50,584 nucleotides of DNA from Marivita sp. (GTDB lineage Bacteria > Pseudomonadota > Alphaproteobacteria > Rhodobacterales > Rhodobacteraceae), in contig NZ_JALEGT010000015.1 of assembly GCF_022763305.1 (NCBI RefSeq), positions 1 through 50,584 of the forward strand, in the 5' to 3' direction. Position numbers and translations under genes: made by a program. The notes below the pieces were generated by a model. The model saw only the letters and a program-made list of their open reading frames with translations. It was not told the origin of the DNA and did no database searches. This document shows, in pieces, positions 44,504 to 50,584 of the stretch. Numbering within the stretch: the first letter of the stretch is position 1; every line of letters begins with the position of its first letter.

Positions 44504-45388
44504 GTGGCCGTACTCATCGACGAAAACACCAAAGTGATCTGCCAGGGCCTCACCGGTTCTCAGGGCACCTTCCACACCGAACAGGCCATCGCCTATGGCA
44601 CCAAGATGGTCGGCGGCGTCACGCCCGGCAAAGGTGGCATGACCCATCTCGACCTGCCGGTCTTCAACTCGGTCCACGAGGCCAAGCACGCCACCGAAGC
44701 GAACGCCACCGTGATCTACGTTCCGCCGCCCTTCGCCGCGGATTCGATCCTCGAAGCGATCGACGCCGAGATGGAAGTGATCGTCTGCATCACCGAAGGC
44801 ATCCCGGTCATGGACATGATGCGCGTCAAGCGCGCGCTCGAAACCTCCAAGTCGCGCCTCATCGGCCCAAACTGCCCCGGTGTCATCACACCTGACGCCT
44901 GCAAGATCGGCATCATGCCCGGCCACATCCATCGTCGCGGCAGCGTCGGCGTTGTCTCGCGCTCGGGCACTCTGACCTACGAGGCGGTCAAGCAGACCAC
45001 CGATGTGGGCCTTGGCCAGTCCACCTGCGTCGGCATCGGCGGCGACCCCATCAAAGGCACCGAGCATATCGACGTGCTGGAATGGTTCCTGGCGGATGAC
45101 GAGACCGAGAGCATCATCATGATCGGTGAAATCGGCGGTTCCGCCGAAGAGGAAGCCGCGGAATTCCTCGCCTCCGAAAAGAAGAAAGGCCGCTGGAAGC
45201 CCACCGCAGGCTTCATCGCAGGCCGCACCGCCCCTCCGGGCCGCCGCATGGGCCATGCTGGCGCAATTGTTGCAGGCGGCAAAGGCGGCGCGGAAGACAA
45301 GATCGAGGCGATGAAATCCGCAGGCATCGTGGTGGCCGAAAGCCCCGCCCAGCTGGGTGAAGCGGTGCTTGAGGCGATCAAAGGCTAA
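44504..45388 (+). CDS. sucD: Succinyl-CoA ligase [ADP-forming] alpha subunit
   Basis: 294 aa from GTG 44504, with AGGAG seven bases upstream; this gives the expected length and N terminus ([20 protein letters not shown]). CoA-binding [33 protein letters not shown] and the phospho-histidine region [10 protein letters not shown] are all present. Partner of SucC. Confidence 0.96.
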   Translation: MAVLIDENTKVICQGLTGSQGTFHTEQAIAYGTKMVGGVTPGKGGMTHLDLPVFNSVHEAKHATEANATVIYVPPPFAADSILEAIDAEMEVIVCITEGIPVMDMMRVKRALETSKSRLIGPNCPGVITPDACKIGIMPGHIHRRGSVGVVSRSGTLTYEAVKQTTDVGLGQSTCVGIGGDPIKGTEHIDVLEWFLADDETESIIMIGEIGGSAEEEAAEFLASEKKKGRWKPTAGFIAGRTAPPGRRMGHAGAIVAGGKGGAEDKIEAMKSAGIVVAESPAQLGEAVLEAIKG

Positions 45389-45396
45389 GCCATGGG

Positions 45397-45499
45397 CCGG
45401 GCAGCCGCCCGGTCTCCGCCGAGACAACCTGTAGGCCGGGCGATTGCCCGGCTTGCGCACACACAGAAAGCCGCGCGACAGCGGATCACGAGATCCGCT
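45397..45499 (+). repeat. REP-like hairpin cluster in the sucD-sucA intergenic region
   Basis: Three hairpins in 103 bases: CCGGGC-AGCC-GCCCGG (45397-45412), GCCGGGC-GATT-GCCCGGC (45435-45452) preceded by GTAG at 45431-45434, and AGCGGATC-ACGA-GATCCGCT (45480-45499). The GTAG head plus GC hairpin is the hallmark of REP elements mobilised by RAYT transposases; the first hairpin has a related core. Such elements often change mRNA stability within operons. Confidence 0.55.
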
Positions 45500-45541
45500 T
45501 TCCTGCTGCTTGATCAGACCGGTTCGGGAGGACCACGACAC

Positions 45542-48508
45542 ATGACGGATCAAAGCCCTAACGATCTTTTCCACGCGTCCAGCTTCATGCAGGGGCATAA
45601 CGCGGCCTATCTGGAACAGATGTATGCGCGCTACGCCAACGACCCCAACGCGGTCGACGAAGCATGGCAGGCGTTTTTCAGGCAACTGGGCGATGACGAA
45701 GTCAGCGTCAAGAAAGAGGCCACCGGCCCAAGCTGGGCGCGCCCCGACTGGCCGCCGATGCCGAACGACGACCTGACCGCAGCGCTCGACGGCCAATGGC
45801 CAGTTGCACCGGCAGAAGCGAAAAGCGCCGGCGACAAGATCAAGGCCAAGGCGCAGGAAAAGGGTGTCGAGGTCACGGACGACGCGATCCAGCGCGCCGT
45901 GCTGGATTCCATCCGCGCCCTGATGATCATCCGCGCCTACCGCATCCGGGGCCACCTTGCCGCCGATCTCGATCCGCTGGGCATGCGCGAACAGACCGCC
46001 CACCCGGAACTTGATCCGAAATCCTACGGCTTCACCGAAGCCGACATGGACCGTCCGATCTTCATCGACAACGTGCTGGGTCTTCAGATCGCGTCCATGC
46101 GCGAGATCCTCGACATCGTGAAGCGCACCTATTGCGGCACCTTCGCGCTGCAATACATGCACATCTCCGATCCCGAGCAATCCGCCTGGCTCAAGGAACG
46201 GATCGAAGGCTACGGCAAGGAAATCGCCTTCACCCGCGAGGGCCGCAAGGCGATCCTGAACAAGATGGTCGAGGCTGAAGGCTTCGAGAAATTCCTCCAT
46301 GTCAAATACATGGGCACCAAGCGCTTTGGTCTCGATGGTGGCGAAAGCCTGATCCCGGCGATGGAGCAGATCATCAAGCGCGGCGGCAACCTTGGCGTCA
46401 AAGAAATCGTCATCGGCATGCCGCACCGGGGCCGCCTGTCGGTACTGGCCAACGTGATGCAGAAGCCCTACCGCGCGATCTTCAACGAATTCCAGGGCGG
46501 CAGCTTCAAGCCCGAGGATGTCGACGGATCCGGCGACGTGAAATACCACCTCGGCGCGTCCTCCGACCGTGAATTCGACGGCAATACGGTGCACCTGTCG
46601 CTGACCGCGAACCCGTCGCACCTCGAAGCGGTGAACCCGGTTGTGCTGGGCAAGGTCCGCGCCAAACAGGACCAGTTGGGCGACGCCGAGCGCAAGGCGG
46701 TGATGCCGATCCTGCTGCACGGCGATGCAGCCTTTGCCGGTCAGGGTGTCGTGGCCGAATGCTTCGCCCTCTCGGGTCTGCGCGGTCACAAGACCGGCGG
46801 CACGATCCATATCGTCGTGAACAACCAGATCGGCTTTACCACAGCACCACACTTCTCGCGCTCGTCCCCCTACCCGACGGACAACGCGCTGGTGGTCGAA
46901 GCCCCGATCTTCCACGTCAACGGCGACGATCCCGAAGCGGTGGTGCATGCCGCAAAAGTCGCCACCGAGTTCCGCCAGAAATTCGGCAAGGACGTGGTCA
47001 TCGACATGTTCTGCTACCGCCGCTTCGGTCACAACGAAGGCGATGAACCGATGTTCACCAACCCGTTGATGTACAAGAAGATCAAACAGCAGAAGACCAC
47101 GCTGTCGCTCTATACCGAGCGTCTGGTCAAGGACGGCCTGATCCCCGAAGGCGAAATCGAGGACATGAAGGCGGCGTTCCAGGCGCATCTCAACGAAGAG
47201 TTCGAAACCGGCAAGACCTACAAGCCCAACAAGGCCGACTGGCTTGACGGGCGCTGGAGCCATCTCGACCGTCAGGACAAGGACGACTACCAGCGCGGCC
47301 AGACCGCCATTCCTCCAGAGACCATGGCACAGGTGGGCGAGGCGCTCACCCGTCTTCCCGACGGGTTCCCGGTGCACAAGACCGTCGAACGTCTGCTGGA
47401 CGCCCGCAAGGAGATGTTCAACTCCGGCAGCAACTTCGATTGGGCGACGGCCGAAGCGCTGGCCTTTGGGTCGCTGCTCACCGAAGGCTATCCGGTGCGC
47501 CTTGCCGGTCAGGACAGCACACGCGGCACGTTCAGCCAGCGCCATTCGGGTATCGTGAACCAGGAAACCGAAGAGCGGTACTACCCGCTCAACCACATCC
47601 GCGAAGGTCAGGCGCGCTACGAAGTGATCGACAGCGCCCTGTCGGAATACGCGGTGCTTGGGTTCGAATATGGCTATTCGCTGGCCGAACCCAACGCGCT
47701 GACGCTCTGGGAAGCGCAGTTCGGCGACTTCGCCAACGGTGCGCAGATCATGTTCGACCAGTTCGTCAGCTCGGGCGAATCGAAGTGGCTGCGCATGTCG
47801 GGCCTCGTCTGCCTCCTGCCGCACGGGTTCGAAGGTCAGGGACCGGAGCACTCCTCCGCACGCCTCGAACGCTTCCTGCAGATGTGCGGTCAGGACAACT
47901 GGATCGTGGCGAACTGCTCGACGCCGGCCAACTACTTCCACATCCTGCGCCGTCAGCTGCACCGGTCTTTCCGCAAGCCGCTGATCCTGATGACCCCGAA
48001 ATCGCTCCTGCGTCACAAGCTGGCGATTTCCAAGGCGGACGAATTCACCACCGGGTCAAGCTTCCACCGGGTGCTCTGGGACGATGCGCAATATGGCAAC
48101 TCGGACACCACATTGGTCAGTGACGACAAGATCAAGCGCGTCGTGATGTGCTCGGGCAAAGTCTATTACGACCTGCTCGAGGAACGCGACGCCCGGGGCA
48201 TCGACGACATCTACATCCTGCGCTTCGAGCAGTTCTACCCCTTCCCGGCCATCTCCGCGGTCAAGGAACTGGAACGCTTCCCGCAGGCCGAGATGATCTG
48301 GTGTCAGGAAGAGCCCAAGAACCAGGGGGCCTGGACCTTCATGGAACCGAACCTTGAATGGGTGCTGGGCCGCATCAACGCCGCGCATCCGCGCCCGCGC
48401 TACGTGGGCCGCGCCACATCGGCCTCGCCTGCAACGGGTCTGGCCAGCCAACACAAAGCACAGCAAGCCGCGCTCGTGAACGAAGCGCTGACGATCGAAG
48501 GGAACTAA
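45542..48508 (+). CDS. sucA: 2-oxoglutarate dehydrogenase E1 component
   Basis: 988 aa from ATG 45542, with GGGAGG about ten bases upstream; the frame is open to 45392 through the hairpin region but is not protein-like there. ThDP-dependent E1o: N-terminal F-M-Q-G-H-N-A-A-Y-L-E-Q-M-Y, then G-M-P-H-R-G-R-L-S-V-L-A-N-V, G-D-A-A-F-A-G-Q-G-V-V-A-E, N-N-Q-I-G-F-T-T, and L-L-P-H-G-F-E-G-Q-G-P-E-H-S-S-A-R in the C-terminal part. It decarboxylates 2-oxoglutarate and hands the succinyl group to SucB, whose gene follows after 3 bases. Confidence 0.97.
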   Translation: MTDQSPNDLFHASSFMQGHNAAYLEQMYARYANDPNAVDEAWQAFFRQLGDDEVSVKKEATGPSWARPDWPPMPNDDLTAALDGQWPVAPAEAKSAGDKIKAKAQEKGVEVTDDAIQRAVLDSIRALMIIRAYRIRGHLAADLDPLGMREQTAHPELDPKSYGFTEADMDRPIFIDNVLGLQIASMREILDIVKRTYCGTFALQYMHISDPEQSAWLKERIEGYGKEIAFTREGRKAILNKMVEAEGFEKFLHVKYMGTKRFGLDGGESLIPAMEQIIKRGGNLGVKEIVIGMPHRGRLSVLANVMQKPYRAIFNEFQGGSFKPEDVDGSGDVKYHLGASSDREFDGNTVHLSLTANPSHLEAVNPVVLGKVRAKQDQLGDAERKAVMPILLHGDAAFAGQGVVAECFALSGLRGHKTGGTIHIVVNNQIGFTTAPHFSRSSPYPTDNALVVEAPIFHVNGDDPEAVVHAAKVATEFRQKFGKDVVIDMFCYRRFGHNEGDEPMFTNPLMYKKIKQQKTTLSLYTERLVKDGLIPEGEIEDMKAAFQAHLNEEFETGKTYKPNKADWLDGRWSHLDRQDKDDYQRGQTAIPPETMAQVGEALTRLPDGFPVHKTVERLLDARKEMFNSGSNFDWATAEALAFGSLLTEGYPVRLAGQDSTRGTFSQRHSGIVNQETEERYYPLNHIREGQARYEVIDSALSEYAVLGFEYGYSLAEPNALTLWEAQFGDFANGAQIMFDQFVSSGESKWLRMSGLVCLLPHGFEGQGPEHSSARLERFLQMCGQDNWIVANCSTPANYFHILRRQLHRSFRKPLILMTPKSLLRHKLAISKADEFTTGSSFHRVLWDDAQYGNSDTTLVSDDKIKRVVMCSGKVYYDLLEERDARGIDDIYILRFEQFYPFPAISAVKELERFPQAEMIWCQEEPKNQGAWTFMEPNLEWVLGRINAAHPRPRYVGRATSASPATGLASQHKAQQAALVNEALTIEGN

Positions 48509-48511
48509 GAC

Positions 48512-50053
48512 ATGACAACCGAAGTGCGAGTGCCCACCCTGGGCGAATCCGTGACAGAAGCCACGGTCGCCACATGGTTCAAGAAGCCGGGTGACAGCGT
48601 TGCCGTGGACGAAATGCTGTGCGAGCTGGAAACCGACAAGGTGACGGTCGAAGTGCCGTCGCCCGCCTCGGGCAAGCTGGCGGATATCGTGGCCAAGGAA
48701 GGCGACACCGTGGGCGTTGATGCCCTGCTGGCCAACATTGCCGAGGCCGGCGAGGCCGGATCGGCCACCCCCGAGGAACGGCCCTCTGCCAAGCCCGCCG
48801 AAAACAAAGCCTCCTCCGGTGGGGCTTCGGTCGATGTGATGGTGCCGACCCTGGGCGAGTCCGTGTCCGAGGCAACCGTCTCCACATGGTTCAAGAAAGT
48901 CGGCGACACCGTGGCCCAGGACGAGATGCTCTGCGAGCTGGAAACCGACAAGGTCTCGGTCGAAGTGCCCGCCCCGGCCGCTGGCGTCCTGTCCGAAATC
49001 GTCGCCCCCGAGGGCAGCACCGTTGCCGCAGGCGGCAAGCTTGGTGTGATCGGCGGCAGTGCCGGTGTGACCGGCGAAGCCACCGTACCCGGCAGCGATG
49101 CGGCAGGCGGTGAGCAATACACCACCCCCGACGCGGGCAATGGCCGTCCGAAATCGGATGTCGAAGACGCCCCCGCTGCCAAGAAGGCCATGGCCGAAGC
49201 CGGTGTCAGCCGGGATCAGGTGCAGGGCTCGGGCCGCGATGGCCGCGTGATGAAGGAAGACGTGGCCAAGGCCGTGGCCGCAGCCGCCTCTGCCCCGGCG
49301 CAGACCTCTGCCCCCGCCGCCGCCCCGCGCGCGCCGGTGCCCGCAGATGACGCCGCCCGCGAGGAACGGGTCAAGATGACCCGCCTGCGCCAGACCATCG
49401 CCCGCCGCCTCAAGGACGCGCAGAACACCGCCGCGATCCTGACCACCTACAACGAGGTCGACATGACCGAGGTCATGGCGCTCCGGAACGAATACAAGGA
49501 CCTCTTCGAAAAGAAACACGGCGTGCGCCTTGGCTTCATGTCCTTCTTCACCAAGGCCTGCTGCCATGCTCTGAAAGAAGTGCCCGAGGTCAATGCCGAA
49601 ATCGACGGCACCGACATCGTCTACAAGAACTTCGTCCATATGGGCGTCGCTGCGGGCACGCCGCAGGGTCTGGTGGTTCCGGTCATCCGCGATGCCGACC
49701 AGATGAGCTTTGCCGAGATCGAGAAAGCGATTGCCGAAAAAGGCCGCCGCGCCCGTGACGGCAAGCTTTCCATGGCCGAAATGCAGGGCGGCACCTTCAC
49801 CATCTCCAACGGCGGTGTCTACGGCTCGCTCATGTCCTCGCCGATCCTCAACCCGCCGCAATCGGGTATCCTCGGCATGCACAAGATCCAGGACCGCCCG
49901 ATGGTCATCAACGGAGAGATCAAGATCCGCCCGATGATGTATCTTGCGCTCAGCTACGATCACCGCATCGTCGACGGCAAAGGCGCCGTGACCTTCCTCG
50001 TCCGCGTGAAAGAAGCGCTCGAGGATCCGCGCCGATTGCTGATGGATCTGTAA
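48512..50053 (+). CDS. sucB: 2-oxoglutarate dehydrogenase E2 (dihydrolipoyl succinyltransferase) with two lipoyl domains
   Basis: 513 aa. Two tandem lipoyl domains, about residues 2-77 and 107-180, each with an E-T-D-K-V motif whose lysine (Lys43, Lys147) is the lipoylation site. A peripheral-subunit-binding domain ([11 protein letters not shown]) follows, then an Ala/Pro linker and the acyltransferase core ending Y-D-H-R-I-V-D-G with catalytic His484 and Asp488. E. coli SucB has one lipoyl domain; two are common in this group as far as I recall, so this may be normal here. The nearby lpd gene expected downstream is not in the window. Confidence 0.96.
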   Translation: MTTEVRVPTLGESVTEATVATWFKKPGDSVAVDEMLCELETDKVTVEVPSPASGKLADIVAKEGDTVGVDALLANIAEAGEAGSATPEERPSAKPAENKASSGGASVDVMVPTLGESVSEATVSTWFKKVGDTVAQDEMLCELETDKVSVEVPAPAAGVLSEIVAPEGSTVAAGGKLGVIGGSAGVTGEATVPGSDAAGGEQYTTPDAGNGRPKSDVEDAPAAKKAMAEAGVSRDQVQGSGRDGRVMKEDVAKAVAAAASAPAQTSAPAAAPRAPVPADDAAREERVKMTRLRQTIARRLKDAQNTAAILTTYNEVDMTEVMALRNEYKDLFEKKHGVRLGFMSFFTKACCHALKEVPEVNAEIDGTDIVYKNFVHMGVAAGTPQGLVVPVIRDADQMSFAEIEKAIAEKGRRARDGKLSMAEMQGGTFTISNGGVYGSLMSSPILNPPQSGILGMHKIQDRPMVINGEIKIRPMMYLALSYDHRIVDGKGAVTFLVRVKEALEDPRRLLMDL

Positions 50054-50063
50054 AAATGTGCGC

Positions 50064-50091
50064 ACGCACCCTGCCAGTCGGTAGGGTGCGT
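50064..50091 (+). terminator. Hairpin after sucB
   Basis: ACGCACCCT, 10-base loop, AGGGTGCGT; a perfect 9-bp stem 10 bases after the sucB stop. No T tract follows, so read-through into the MAPEG gene is possible. Confidence 0.5.
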
Positions 50092-50117
50092 GATCTCACG
50101 CACCACGGGACGCGCCC

Positions 50118-50507
50118 ATGAACCCCGAACTCACCGCCCTCACCCTCGCCGCCCTGCTGCAAGTGCTGCAATTCGCGGCCTATTCCATCACGGCCCAAAT
50201 GCAGGTCGGCACCAAAAAGGCACTCAGCCCACGCGATACGCCGGTGCAACTCACCGGCAAGGCGGGCCGCCTGCAACGGGCGATGAACAACCATTTCGAA
50301 GGCCTGATCCTCTTCGGCATCGCCGTGATGGTGATCACCTATTCCGGTCAGGGCGACGGCCGCACCGCCATTGCCTGCGCGATCTACCTTGCCGCCCGTG
50401 TGCTCTACGTGCCCGCCTATGTCTTTGGCTGGGTGCCGTGGCGCTCGGTGATCTGGGCGATTGGTTTCTTCGCGACGCTCTACCTGCTAGTGATGGCGCT
50501 GATATAG
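50118..50507 (+). CDS. MAPEG family membrane protein
   Basis: 129 aa with four predicted transmembrane helices and a segment R-L-Q-R-A-M-N-N-H-F-E-G-L-I-L-F-G with A-R-V-L-Y-V-P-A-Y, which are MAPEG hallmarks (glutathione-site Arg, Asn, Glu and Tyr regions). Eukaryotic and bacterial members conjugate or reduce lipid substrates with glutathione; the role here is unknown. It lies 64 bases after sucB, and its position beside the 2-oxoglutarate dehydrogenase genes seems incidental. Confidence 0.85.
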   Translation: MNPELTALTLAALLQVLQFAAYSITAQMQVGTKKALSPRDTPVQLTGKAGRLQRAMNNHFEGLILFGIAVMVITYSGQGDGRTAIACAIYLAARVLYVPAYVFGWVPWRSVIWAIGFFATLYLLVMALI

Positions 50508-50524
50508 CTTCATCTTGCCCATAA

Positions 50525-50567
50525 ACTCCGGGGGAGTCGCCGGAACGGCGATGGGGGCAGCGCCCCC
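50525..50567. repeat. Compound hairpin element at the window edge (likely dispersed Rhodobacteraceae intergenic repeat)
   Basis: Three short palindromes in a row: ACTCCGGGGGAGT (50525-50537), CGCCG-GAA-CGGCG (50538-50550) and GGGGG-CAGCG-CCCCC (50553-50567), the last followed by a pyrimidine run. The order, with CTTGCCC before it, matches a string I remember from many Rhodobacteraceae intergenic spacers. It may end the MAPEG transcript. The right end is near the window edge. Confidence 0.45.
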
Positions 50568-50584
50568 TCTCCTCACCCAATACA

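Noticed and set aside
44252-48016. Open frame of about 1250 codons on the minus strand opposite sucD-sucA
   Set aside because: It is a mirror of highly biased GC-rich codon use in two certain genes; its translation is His/Arg/Val-rich with no domain and no ribosome binding site.
48056-50065. Open frame of 669 codons on the minus strand opposite sucA-sucB
   Set aside because: Same antisense codon-bias artefact; sucB with all catalytic motifs lies on the other strand.

Overview
The window is about 50.6 kb of chromosomal DNA from an alphaproteobacterium, most probably a marine member of the Rhodobacteraceae (Roseobacter group). The evidence is a high-GC, densely packed gene set with many 1-4 bp overlaps, an ethylmalonyl-CoA (EMC) pathway gene set, a ccr-luxR-luxI neighbourhood, a glycine-betaine-type FAD/GcvT demethylating dehydrogenase, and sdh/mdh/suc genes arranged as in that family. 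I see no insertion sequence, prophage, CRISPR array, rRNA or tRNA.

Layout. 1-3.9 kb: end of an AhpD-like gene, a secreted EF-hand protein, a large dimethylglycine-dehydrogenase-like enzyme and a membrane-anchored hypothetical. 4.2-9.8 kb: the rod-shape and lateral-wall operon mreB-mreC-mreD-mrdA-rodA. 9.9-16.2 kb: ghrA-like reductase, rpe, then a MaoC dehydratase and a DmdB-like acyl-CoA ligase opposed to a medium-chain reductase, then a RecD-like helicase. 16.2-23.1 kb: luxI and luxR with an overlapping small ORF, crotonyl-CoA carboxylase/reductase (ccr), a PlsB-type acyltransferase and ethylmalonyl-CoA mutase (ecm). 23.1-29.2 kb: small secreted, H-NS-like and membrane proteins, deoD, a BNR-repeat/DUF1989 pair, and a type III ornithine/lysine decarboxylase with a structured leader. 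29.3-35.6 kb: succinate dehydrogenase, with sdhCDA parted from sdhB by lipoprotein-type small genes and an opposite-strand glycosyltransferase/FkbM methyltransferase pair. 35.8-39.2 kb: the mcl2-nnrU-DUF1737-mch-DUF4344 operon. 39.4-50.5 kb: a TSUP permease, mdh, a methyltransferase-like gene, sucC-(secreted)-sucD-sucA-sucB and a MAPEG protein.

How it works together. Ccr, Ecm, mesaconyl-CoA hydratase (Mch) and malyl-CoA thioesterase (Mcl2) are steps of acetyl-CoA assimilation by the EMC pathway. Its products, malate and succinyl-CoA, enter the TCA enzymes encoded nearby (Mdh, SucCD, SdhCDAB, SucAB). The AHL quorum-sensing pair sits directly downstream of ccr.

Most interesting signals. The same paired operator (two copies of the palindrome TGTGATCACA, start-to-start exactly 21 bp) lies about 115-150 bp upstream of both sdhC and sucC. 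The Shine-Dalgarno sequences of luxI and of the BNR gene are each buried in a perfect hairpin. A 19-bp inverted repeat precedes the luxR unit. A single in-frame TAG splits what looks like one lipoprotein gene behind sdhA. I did not find a convincing wholly undescribed system; the novel content is mainly regulatory structure and small genes.
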